A DNA stretch of 51,538 nucleotides from Eutrophocola sp965662685. GTDB lineage: Bacteria > Pseudomonadota > Gammaproteobacteria > Pseudomonadales > Pseudohongiellaceae. This document shows, piece by piece, positions 44,547 to 51,538 of the stretch; the stretch's first letter is position 1, and the number at the start of each line of letters is the position of its first letter. The stretch is from positions 1 to 51,538 of the forward strand of contig CBFIIQ010000022.1 of NCBI GenBank assembly GCA_965662685.1, written 5' to 3'. The translations under genes were made by a program, and so were the position numbers. Below the pieces are notes generated by a model, which saw only the letters and a program-made list of their open reading frames with translations, ran no database searches and had not been told where the DNA came from.

Positions 44547-45038
44547 ATGAAACAACAAGGGTTCACACTGCTTGAACTTCTCATCGTCCTGAGCATTATT
44601 GTGCTTGCTTCAGCGATTATTATTCCCAGCATAACCGGCACTGAAAGCAACCTCCTTGCTGCCCAGATCAGACAGACGGCATCGGCGTTTAACTATGCGC
44701 GTAGAATAGCCATTGTTAAAGGGTCACCTCAGGTCGTCACACTTTTCCAGATGGATCCTGAAGATCCTGACTACCCCGTAATCAGGGGAGAAATTATCCA
44801 GAAAGCCGGCGTGCCCATACTGGAACAATATGAGGCTGAAATATCTTTTCAGGCTGATATCAATGAAGACCCTGAAGTCACCGAGATCATAGAAGTAATA
44901 TTTTTCCCCCAGGGCGGAAGTACCGGCGGTATTCTTAACTTTTCAATGGCCGACTTGAACGGCAGTGTCCGGGTTGATCCTATTACCGGAAGAGTAAGTA
45001 TTTTTTATCCCGGCGAAGAAATCGAGGAAGAGCTGTAA
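44547..45038 (+). CDS. gspH: Minor pseudopilin GspH
   Basis: Minor pseudopilin beginning MKQQG then FTLLELLIVLSI with Glu5, followed by a beta-rich domain of about 130 residues. ATG-44547 lies 25 bases after gspG; earlier in-frame starts overlap gspG and would give an oversized leader. Length is 163 residues. Order after gspG and before gspI supports GspH. Confidence 0.87.
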   Translation: MKQQGFTLLELLIVLSIIVLASAIIIPSITGTESNLLAAQIRQTASAFNYARRIAIVKGSPQVVTLFQMDPEDPDYPVIRGEIIQKAGVPILEQYEAEISFQADINEDPEVTEIIEVIFFPQGGSTGGILNFSMADLNGSVRVDPITGRVSIFYPGEEIEEEL

Positions 45039-45040
45039 AG

Positions 45041-45454
45041 ATGACTATAGCTTATGAAATTAAAAGAATTGCCAGGTTTTCACACCGTCACATGAAAGGA
45101 TTTACCCTGCTTGAAGTGATGGTTGCCATGACCATAACAGGTATGGCAATGGGAAGTCTTTTCGGCGTGATTGCGGGTAATAAGAGACTCGCATGGCGCG
45201 CTGAAGAAGCGTTAGTCAAAACCATGCAGGCCAGAAGTCTGATCAATTATTCCCAGCTTAATGATGACCAGGGCGAGGTCTATATAAATTTTGAAAATGA
45301 AGATTTATTTATTGATTCAGGCTATGAGCTGGCCGTTCCGAGCAGAAAGACCCAGGCCACCACCGCGGTTCTGAGGCAGTATGAAGTAATTGATGAGTTT
45401 GGAGAATTAATTACATCCGGTACCTACTGGGTCGAACTGGAATTACCTGAATAG
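45041..45454 (+). CDS. gspI: Minor pseudopilin GspI
   Basis: Minor pseudopilin with signal KG then FTLLEVMVAM and Glu5, and a short periplasmic domain. GspI, J and K form the tip complex of the pseudopilus. From ATG-45041 the leader has about 19 residues; starting at ATG-45092 it would have only three (MKG), so the longer form is preferred. Length is 137 residues; the gene begins 2 bases after gspH. Confidence 0.88.
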   Translation: MTIAYEIKRIARFSHRHMKGFTLLEVMVAMTITGMAMGSLFGVIAGNKRLAWRAEEALVKTMQARSLINYSQLNDDQGEVYINFENEDLFIDSGYELAVPSRKTQATTAVLRQYEVIDEFGELITSGTYWVELELPE

Positions 45455-45460
45455 ATTTTT

Positions 45461-46111
45461 ATGCATCAAGCGAAAAAACAATCCGGATTTACCCTGCTTG
45501 AGATAATGATGTCCATGACATTGACGGCAATGTTACTGGGTATGTTGAGCGCGGGACTCTATTCGGTGGTAAATGACTGGCAGAATGAGACATCGGTTCT
45601 GGATGAAACACTGGATCAATCACTGGTATTACTGCAGATTGAAAGAGCGTTGTTTGCCGCATTTCCCCACAGCTATATTGACCGTGACAGACTGGCGCGT
45701 TTTGTCTATTTCTATGGTGATGAAAATGAAATGCGCTGGATTTCAACGCTATCACCCCAGCGTCGAACAGGGTTAACTGCCTGGCGACTCGTTTCAGATC
45801 TGCAGGAAGGTATTCAGCTGACCATGTCCCCGGCTTATAGTGACAACCCGGATGTACGTTTTGAAGAGCTTGAACCAACTACAATTCTGCCAAACCATAC
45901 CGCTGTATTTCGCTATCTTGTGCAAAGAAATGAAGATGAAAAAGAATGGCTAGAAGAATGGATTGGGGAGGAAATGCAAAGCCTGCCAATCGCAGTGCAT
46001 ATAATTTTCACTCCCATTGATGATTCACGTAATGAAGTACCGATAGAAATTCTTGCGTCGATTAAAACGTTTAAACATGAAGATATACAGCCAACTATAC
46101 CGCCAATATGA
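45461..46111 (+). CDS. gspJ: Minor pseudopilin GspJ
   Basis: Minor pseudopilin with leader MHQAKKQSG and FTLLEIMMSM (Glu5), followed by a larger beta domain. The 216-residue length is typical for GspJ. It begins 6 bases after gspI and its end overlaps gspK by ATGA. Confidence 0.88.
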   Translation: MHQAKKQSGFTLLEIMMSMTLTAMLLGMLSAGLYSVVNDWQNETSVLDETLDQSLVLLQIERALFAAFPHSYIDRDRLARFVYFYGDENEMRWISTLSPQRRTGLTAWRLVSDLQEGIQLTMSPAYSDNPDVRFEELEPTTILPNHTAVFRYLVQRNEDEKEWLEEWIGEEMQSLPIAVHIIFTPIDDSRNEVPIEILASIKTFKHEDIQPTIPPI

Positions 46112-47154
46112 TTAAACCAAGACAACGCGGGTCTGTAATTGTCGTTACTTTATGGACAATCATCCTGCTTACAATCCTTATAACAGTGATTGCTGGACAG
46201 ATCAGGCTTTCTTCGAGAGCCGCTTTGTATCATCAGGAAGAGCTTGATAACTGGGCCGCTGTTGTCTCTGCAATCAATCAGGCGGAAATGGAACTCATGT
46301 TGGAGCGTATGCCCCGGCCACCGGAAAGTCTGGATGACCTTGATGACATTAACAGAAATCCATTATTCAGGTTTAATGGCCAGGCTCTGGAACTGAATTA
46401 TCCTGCCAGAGAAGGAATAGCAGTAAGAATTTACGATCACGCCGGCAAAATTAATTTACGGGAAATTGGTCGTCCAAGAATGCGGGCACTACTTGAAAAA
46501 CTGTTGGGAGAAGATGCTGATACTGAAATTGATGAGCTGATAGCAGCGTGGGGCGACTGGATAGACCTGAATAACAATGCCGGGGTTAATGGTGCGGAAG
46601 TGGAGTATTATGAATCTCTTGATAATCCTTTTATTCCACGCAATGGCAAGCTGGAAACAGTCGAGGAAATTTTAAATATAAGAGGATTTGATGAAGTATT
46701 CGCAGATATTGACCTGGATGCTGCGTTTACACTGTATACAGATGAAGAGTTGATTAATCTGAATCTGGCTACTGTCGAGGCCATGCAGTTGCTACCAGGT
46801 CTTGATGATCAGTTGATTGGTGAAATTCTCGCTTTCAGGCAGAATAATGAATTCAGGGGCAATGGCGATATTGCACTAATTGTCCCGGCTGAAAATATGG
46901 CTGAACTCAGGCCCTGGTTAAATTCCCGGAGAACCAGTAATTTCTATACAATACTCGCCTATAAAAAACAGGTTTCTGAAGAATACCCTTTTGATGACGA
47001 TGAGTTGATGGAAGTGGATGTGAGTACGACAGGGTTTGCTGAAATTGTTTCCATTTCTTCTGCCACCTCAAGGCCGACAATATTAAAAGTGAATCCCTAT
47101 CAAACTATACCCGTGCGTCCGGTAGTAAGAATTGATGATGAGTTTCTGGAGTGA
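46108..47154 (+). CDS. gspK: Minor pseudopilin GspK
   Basis: Tip pseudopilin of 348 residues. The leader MIKPRQRG is followed by the hydrophobic segment SVIVVTLWTIILLTILI, which lacks Glu5, as is usual for GspK. A helical insert domain follows, with a helix-hairpin-helix-like stretch INLNLATVEAMQLLPGL. Its stop overlaps the GTG start of the ABC permease gene by 4 bases (GTGA), which couples the secretion genes to the glycan export genes. Confidence 0.92.
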   Translation: MIKPRQRGSVIVVTLWTIILLTILITVIAGQIRLSSRAALYHQEELDNWAAVVSAINQAEMELMLERMPRPPESLDDLDDINRNPLFRFNGQALELNYPAREGIAVRIYDHAGKINLREIGRPRMRALLEKLLGEDADTEIDELIAAWGDWIDLNNNAGVNGAEVEYYESLDNPFIPRNGKLETVEEILNIRGFDEVFADIDLDAAFTLYTDEELINLNLATVEAMQLLPGLDDQLIGEILAFRQNNEFRGNGDIALIVPAENMAELRPWLNSRRTSNFYTILAYKKQVSEEYPFDDDELMEVDVSTTGFAEIVSISSATSRPTILKVNPYQTIPVRPVVRIDDEFLE

Positions 47155-47960
47155 ATTTGATCGGAGCGTATTTCAGGAATGTCGTTGATGGTCTTTTAAG
47201 GCCATTTAGATCGGCTTATCAAAATCGATCCCTGTATTCAATTCTGGTAAAGCGGGATATTGTTAACAGAACATCCGGTACTGTATTGGGCAAGCTATGG
47301 CCTCTGGTTCAGCCCACACTGCAGGTACTTGGTTACTGGTTTCTTTTTGATATTGTGTTTGCCATGCGGGCCAATCGTGGCCCTGATTATCTGGAATATT
47401 TATTATCAGGCATGGTTCCCTGGTTATGCATTGCTGAAATTCTTACCCGTTCTACCATGATGTTCCGGGAATTCAGCCCCTTATACAGAAGAAACCCATT
47501 CCCACTGGAAATACTTCCCCTGCTAATCATGACAATTCCCTGCCTGGTGTTTGGGGCAGTTTATTTCATTTTGAATTTACTCCTCGGAGGGCCTGAAAAA
47601 GCGATGCTCTCCTTGCTGGTAATGCCAATGTTAATGCTGTGGTTATTACCACTTTGTTTTTTGTTGCCGGTACTCGGTCTGTTTATCAAGGATTTTACCC
47701 AGGCAATTCCGTTTCTCCTGATGATCACTATGTTTCTTACACCTATTCTGTACTTTCCTACCATGCTGCCAGAAGGCTTCAGGCAATATATCTGGCTAAA
47801 TCCGTTTTCAGATTTAATGGCAGTAATACATGGGCTGGTTCAGGGAAGTGATTATTCCTGGTTAAACCTGGGCCGTCCTTTTCTCATCTGGCTTTTATTG
47901 TTGGGCCCATCCTGGCTGGTTTTTCGTCGCAGTATTCCCCATATCCGCGAGGTGTTGTGA
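47151..47960 (+). CDS. ABC-2 type polysaccharide exporter permease (Wzm-like)
   Basis: Inner-membrane permease of 269 residues with about six hydrophobic segments, typical of ABC-2 exporters that move O-antigen, capsule or teichoic-type polymers. Conserved features include LVKRDIVNRTSGTVLGKLWP at the amphipathic N terminus and the end of TM5 (LTPILYFPTMLPE) with WLNPFSDLM. The start is GTG overlapping the gspK stop; the end overlaps the ATPase gene. Together with the next gene it makes a complete exporter. The polymer is unknown; no glycosyltransferase lies in the cluster. Confidence 0.87.
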   Translation: MNLIGAYFRNVVDGLLRPFRSAYQNRSLYSILVKRDIVNRTSGTVLGKLWPLVQPTLQVLGYWFLFDIVFAMRANRGPDYLEYLLSGMVPWLCIAEILTRSTMMFREFSPLYRRNPFPLEILPLLIMTIPCLVFGAVYFILNLLLGGPEKAMLSLLVMPMLMLWLLPLCFLLPVLGLFIKDFTQAIPFLLMITMFLTPILYFPTMLPEGFRQYIWLNPFSDLMAVIHGLVQGSDYSWLNLGRPFLIWLLLLGPSWLVFRRSIPHIREVL

Positions 47961-49198
47961 TGACGAATGCTGCTATTTCTTTAAGCGAAGTATCAAAATT
48001 TTATAAACACTATGAAAAAGAGATTGATCGCATAAAAGAAATTCTGAGCGGAAATCCGCGCTATCAAAAAATTCATGCACTTAAACCGGTTTCATTTGAA
48101 GTTGCGAAAGGCGAAGTGCTTGGTGTGATCGGACAGAATGGCGCAGGAAAAAGCACATTACTAAAAGTGCTGGCAAAAACCATTATCCCTTCTACTGGTG
48201 AAATAAAAATTAATGGTCGTGTCGCTGCCCTGCTGGAACTGGGTGCAAGTTTTCATCCGGATATGACAGGATCTGAAAATGTATATTTAAGCTGTGCTAT
48301 TCAGGGTTTAAGTAAAAAAGAAATAGCAGCCATATATGATGAAATTGTAGCTTTTGCAGAAATTGGCGAATTTATTGAACGCCCGGTAAAAACTTATTCT
48401 AGTGGCATGTTTGTGCGGCTGGCATTTTCTATTGCCACACATATAGATCCTGAGATTCTGATCATCGATGAGGCGCTTTCCGTGGGCGATGGCGCCTTTT
48501 CCCGAAAGTCTTTTGATCGCATTATGGATTTCAAGGATGCGGGCAAGACAATCCTTTTCTGTTCGCATTCAATGTACCAGGTTGAAGCACTTTGTGATCG
48601 GGTAATCTGGCTTGAAAAAGGCAAAATCAGGGAAGTGGGTAGCCCGGTGGATGTTATTACCCAATACAGTGAATTGGTTCGAATGGCTTCTCCCAAGGAG
48701 GAGTCACTTGATAAAACCAGTTTAGAGGAAAAAGAAAACTTTCAACAGGAAGTGGAATCAACCGACGTAAAATCAATTCCGGGCATTGTGGATGTGCTTG
48801 TGCGGGTCGGCGATAAAGTTGGAAATGTTCATAAGGTGATCAGTGGTGAATCTGATCTTGAGATAAGCGTTGTTTTTGATCCCGGCGAAGGCGTTCCACT
48901 TGCCAGTGTGGCAATCGCATTTTCCGGTGGCGACGGTCGAATACTATCAAGTACCGGAAGTGTGCATGATGGTGTAGTGTTGTCGCTGAACGAAAAAGGT
49001 CAGGGCGTCGCCAACGTTGTGTTTCCACAACTGGCTCTTCTCAGGGGAAATTATTATCTGGATATCGCCCTGCTATGTGAAAAAGGTCTTCATCTTTATG
49101 AAACAGTTCGCCGTGCTGCAGAAATTCATGTAGAGCAAAAAGGCCTGGAGCGTGGCTTTGTTGTATTACCCCATCGTTGGGAATCCACAAATGACTGA
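47957..49198 (+). CDS. ABC polysaccharide exporter ATPase with C-terminal glycan-binding domain (Wzt-like)
   Basis: ATPase of the exporter, 413 residues. Walker A GQNGAGKST is at 59-67, the signature SSGM near 148-151 and Walker B ILIIDE at 167-172. A linker at about 240-275 leads to a beta-sandwich domain (275-410) of the Wzt C-terminal type, which in O9a-type systems recognises the modified chain end of the polymer. Start GTG-47957 overlaps the permease stop (an ATG follows at once). Its TGA overlaps the next ATG by one base. Confidence 0.92.
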   Translation: MMTNAAISLSEVSKFYKHYEKEIDRIKEILSGNPRYQKIHALKPVSFEVAKGEVLGVIGQNGAGKSTLLKVLAKTIIPSTGEIKINGRVAALLELGASFHPDMTGSENVYLSCAIQGLSKKEIAAIYDEIVAFAEIGEFIERPVKTYSSGMFVRLAFSIATHIDPEILIIDEALSVGDGAFSRKSFDRIMDFKDAGKTILFCSHSMYQVEALCDRVIWLEKGKIREVGSPVDVITQYSELVRMASPKEESLDKTSLEEKENFQQEVESTDVKSIPGIVDVLVRVGDKVGNVHKVISGESDLEISVVFDPGEGVPLASVAIAFSGGDGRILSSTGSVHDGVVLSLNEKGQGVANVVFPQLALLRGNYYLDIALLCEKGLHLYETVRRAAEIHVEQKGLERGFVVLPHRWESTND

Positions 49199-50211
49199 TG
49201 GCTTTTACAGTGATTGATGCGTCAATAAAACAATCAATAAATTCGGAATCAGAATTTATAGTTCGAATTGCCAATAAGAATGATGCGCCTTCGGTTTGTA
49301 ACTTATTCAAAAAAATATTCCAGCAGGAAATGACTCCTGAGCATTGGCGCTGGAAATATGACCGGCCCTACAGTCGTGAAATCGTCGTTTATAAAAATAA
49401 CAATCTCGTAGCGCATTATGGCGGCGTAGGTTCGCAGGTGTTGCTCGCGGGTAAAGAAAGCACGGCGATTCAAATTACTGACCTTATGGTAGATCCTGCT
49501 GCAAGAAATACGGTTAGAAGTGCCAGCCCTTTTTATCTCTCTGCAAAATATTTTCTGGAAAGTTTTGTTGGCTATGAAAAAGCCTTTCTATTGGCTTATG
49601 GTTTTCCCAGTGACAGAGCAATGGCTTTGTCAGAAAAACTGGCTCTTTTTGCACCGGTTGGCAAAATGTGGGAAGCAAGCTGGCAGGTAAAGAAAACTGA
49701 CAAATGCCTGAAAGGGAAAATAATTCAGCTGGATAAAAACAATTTTTCCAGCGTTGAGAAAAAAATAAACAGTTTGTGGGAAAAAACTGCGAAAGCCTTT
49801 AATCAATATTATCTATGTAAAAAAGATGCAGATTATTTTAACTGGCGTTACCTGAATCATCCATCAAAACACTATTCACTTTATCTGGTTGAAAGCAGAA
49901 TTACGCGAAAGCCGAAAGCGCTATTTGTGTTAAAGCAGGAAAGCGATAAATGCATGCTCATGGATATACTTGGTAATCCATTGCATACAGAGTCAATAAT
50001 TGGAGTGGTGATGAATATTTCCGCGCAACAACAATGCCCGGACTTATCTACCTGGCATAGTAATAGTTTTTCTGAGCTGTTTTCTGTGCATGGCTCGAAA
50101 CAAAAAGAACTCCCTATTATTATTCCTGCCAACACCTGTTCTGAAGGGCCTGCAACAGATACTCAAACAAACAGGTGGTGGTTCATGCCAGGAGATACTG
50201 ACTATTTATGA
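49198..50211 (+). CDS. GNAT-like acyltransferase family protein
   Basis: A soluble 337-residue protein that looks like one or two GNAT folds: IVRIANKNDAPSVCNLFKKIF at the start is a typical beta1-alpha1, HYGGVGSQVLLAG and ITDLMVDPAARN resemble strands 3-4 with the region preceding the CoA loop, and FNWRYLNHP is a motif seen in double-GNAT proteins of glycan clusters. I cannot identify the acceptor. Its place between a polymer exporter ATPase and a PIG-L deacetylase, with stop/start overlaps on both sides, suggests it acts on the same glycan. Confidence 0.6.
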   Translation: MAFTVIDASIKQSINSESEFIVRIANKNDAPSVCNLFKKIFQQEMTPEHWRWKYDRPYSREIVVYKNNNLVAHYGGVGSQVLLAGKESTAIQITDLMVDPAARNTVRSASPFYLSAKYFLESFVGYEKAFLLAYGFPSDRAMALSEKLALFAPVGKMWEASWQVKKTDKCLKGKIIQLDKNNFSSVEKKINSLWEKTAKAFNQYYLCKKDADYFNWRYLNHPSKHYSLYLVESRITRKPKALFVLKQESDKCMLMDILGNPLHTESIIGVVMNISAQQQCPDLSTWHSNSFSELFSVHGSKQKELPIIIPANTCSEGPATDTQTNRWWFMPGDTDYL

Positions 50212-50939
50212 TTGATGAAAATCAGATAGTGCCTTATTCCGATGTACCTCTTCCGGTTGAAGAGGGTCCCTGGCTGGTGTTTGCACCTCATGCAGACGAT
50301 GAAAGTTTTGGCATGGGTGGCACGCTGGCAAAAGCCACTGAAACAGGAATCCAGGTGCACCTGGTGGTTATGACCGATGGTGCGCTGGGTGGAGAACTGG
50401 AGAATCTTGCCAATATAAGAAAAGTAGAAGCCTGCAACGCTGCGGCAATGCTCGGGCTGGAACAACCGGTTTTTCTGAATAACAGGGACAGAGAGCTGAA
50501 ATTTGATAACGAAACCATTCAAGGGGTGCTGGGACAAATCCAGCGAATTAATCCCGCAGCAGTGTTTTTTCCCGGGGTTTTTGAGCTACATCCGGATCAC
50601 AGGATGACAGCATTGATTGTCTGGCAGGCACTGCAAGACCTCGGGCAAACTGGAATAAAACCAGTCAGTTATGAAATTCTGGTACAGAGTCCTGTCAACA
50701 CGCTTGTGGATATTACTTCCTATATAAGTACAAAGAAGGCTGTTATGGACCTTTATGAAAGTCAGTTGGCTGAAAATAGTTATATAGATATTGCCATTGC
50801 CATGAATAGCTTGCGTTCTCTGACCCTGGGCCCTCAAGTCATCCATGCGGAAGGATTTTATACTTTTACTCAGGATGACTTGAAAAAGGATTTGAAAACT
50901 ATCATGACAGATAAAATCCATGGTTATCTGGAACCATAA
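50208..50939 (+). CDS. PIG-L (LmbE) family N-acetylglucosaminyl deacetylase
   Basis: Zinc-dependent deacetylase fold of 243 residues. The metal-binding motif PHADDE (His28, Asp30, Asp31) and HPDH (His128, His131) are both present. Members remove N-acetyl groups from GlcNAc linked to lipids, thiols or nucleotide precursors. The start ATG overlaps the previous stop (ATGA). It is the last gene of the run, and 424 bases without a gene follow. Confidence 0.88.
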   Translation: MIDENQIVPYSDVPLPVEEGPWLVFAPHADDESFGMGGTLAKATETGIQVHLVVMTDGALGGELENLANIRKVEACNAAAMLGLEQPVFLNNRDRELKFDNETIQGVLGQIQRINPAAVFFPGVFELHPDHRMTALIVWQALQDLGQTGIKPVSYEILVQSPVNTLVDITSYISTKKAVMDLYESQLAENSYIDIAIAMNSLRSLTLGPQVIHAEGFYTFTQDDLKKDLKTIMTDKIHGYLEP

Positions 50940-51186
50940 ATTAGATGAATAATTAAGGCCAAAAACAGGCCATCTAGAAGACCAATTTATCCTAAAAATG
51001 GTAGATAAATGAGATTTGCCTGAAATATGCACATGAATGGCGTAAAAAACGATATTTTTTAGAAAGTTACTTGCCCAAAGTTGTAAAATTTTCCCAAATT
51101 GACAAATAACCTTACCTTTCGCTCACAAATTGCTGTTTTTCTTTAATATTATGTTGATTTATTGTGCTGAATGTGAAAAATAGCGA

Positions 51187-51198
51187 GTGACAAGTCAC
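51187..51198. promoter_or_regulatory. Inverted repeat upstream of the last promoter
   Basis: GTGAC-AA-GTCAC is a perfect 5-base inverted repeat ending 17 bases before the -35 element. TGA-N4-TCA spacing is like FNR/CRP-family sites, but the flanks do not match a known consensus well. Confidence 0.35.
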
Positions 51199-51215
51199 AG
51201 TCTTGAGAAAGACGG

Positions 51216-51244
51216 TTGACATGCGGCGTGCGTGTAGGCATTAT
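51216..51244 (+). promoter_or_regulatory. Sigma-70-type promoter for the terminal secreted protein gene
   Basis: Perfect -35 TTGACA (51216-51221), a 17-base spacer and -10 CATTAT (51239-51244, four of six matches). Confidence 0.65.
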
Positions 51245-51363
51245 TCGCCATCGTAGGCCTATTACAGAAGCTATTAACCGGGGTTGTTCCCCAAACTTTA
51301 ACCAGAAATTGGGGTTAACACCCTGTTAATTTTTATTGAGCGCGCTCAAGGAGAGCTTGATAT

Positions 51364-51538
51364 ATGAATAAGAAAATTTTTGCTACGGCACTTTTTGCTC
51401 TAGCAGCTTTCGTGAGTACGGGAGCTTCTGCAGCAATTACCTACGGTGATTCCGTAGGTTCAGGTGTCCAAACTGACAACGCACTCGTTAATCCGGGCGG
51501 CACGTCCAGGGCTAACGACCTTACAATCATGGCAGGTA
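51364..51538 (+). CDS. Secreted protein, N-terminal part (cut by window end)
   Basis: Fifty-eight codons are visible from ATG-51364, which has AAGGAGA eight bases upstream. The product begins with a clear Sec signal peptide (MNKKIFATALFALAAFV, cleavage after GASA), then a Gly/Ser/Asn-rich mature start (ITYGDSVGSGVQTDN). Such N termini are common in PEP-CTERM and other exported surface proteins, but the sorting tail would lie outside the window, so the family is not established. It is not coupled to the preceding operon and has its own promoter. Confidence 0.75.
   Translation, partial: MNKKIFATALFALAAFVSTGASAAITYGDSVGSGVQTDNALVNPGGTSRANDLTIMAG

Larger units (their letters stand above)
50940..51363. 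promoter_or_regulatory. Long gene-free region with promoter and hairpin-rich leader
   Basis: This stretch holds no gene I can support. It contains an AT-rich half (about 51000-51180), an inverted repeat, a good sigma-70-type promoter at 51216-51244 and a leader of about 110 bases. In the leader, CCCCAA (51289-51294) can pair with TTGGGG (51309-51314), and TTAAC (51315-51319) with GTTAA (51325-51329), with several TTAACC-like repeats allowing alternative pairings. A strong ribosome-binding site, AAGGAGA (51349-51355), ends it. Confidence 0.55.

Overview
This window is the replication-origin region of a gammaproteobacterial chromosome. It opens with the first codons of rpmH on the minus strand, a compact oriC with two perfect DnaA boxes flanking an A-rich tract, and dnaA-dnaN-recF-gyrB. 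Gene content and order match the oriC surroundings of Pseudomonas and relatives (Pseudomonadales/Cellvibrionales): plsC-gmhB-glyS-glyQ, an lpxL/htrB homologue, trkA-rsmB-fmt-def, a LysM protein, dprA, hemF, aroE, a gamma carbonic anhydrase gene, ctaA-ctaB-sco, znuABC, polA, engB, cytochrome c4 and dsbA. Genes that lie on both sides of oriC in Pseudomonas are here on one side. The moderate GC content and marine-type gene set suggest a member outside Pseudomonas itself, but I cannot name the genus.

Layout: 1-7.0 kb holds the origin and replication genes, with two parS-type centromere sites inside recF. 7.1-14.4 kb carries glycerolipid, LPS and glycyl-tRNA synthetase genes, including an Fe(II)/2-oxoglutarate oxygenase and a heptosyltransferase that seems to start at a non-canonical codon. 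14.4-20.2 kb is a minus-strand def-fmt-rsmB-trkA-trkH group. 20.5-25.0 kb carries the LysM protein, dprA, hemF and aroE. 25.1-28.9 kb has the carbonic anhydrase gene and what looks like a collapsed cytochrome c oxidase locus: a coxB fragment joined to heme A synthesis and Sco genes, with no coxA, coxC or CuA domain. 28.9-37.0 kb has zinc uptake, polA with an apparently dead proofreading site, a structured small RNA at the Spot 42/ErsA locus, engB, cytochrome c4 and dsbA.

37.3-50.9 kb is one long plus-strand set. It is a type II secretion system (gspL, M, E, F, D, G, H, I, J, K) with a lipoprotein secretin, followed without a gap by an ABC polysaccharide exporter (wzm/wzt type), a GNAT-like protein and a PIG-L family deacetylase. 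From gspJ to the deacetylase every junction is a 1-4 base stop/start overlap, so protein secretion and glycan export/modification genes appear to be translationally coupled. This is the most unusual large-scale arrangement in the window. The window ends in the first 58 codons of a secreted protein with a long, hairpin-rich leader.
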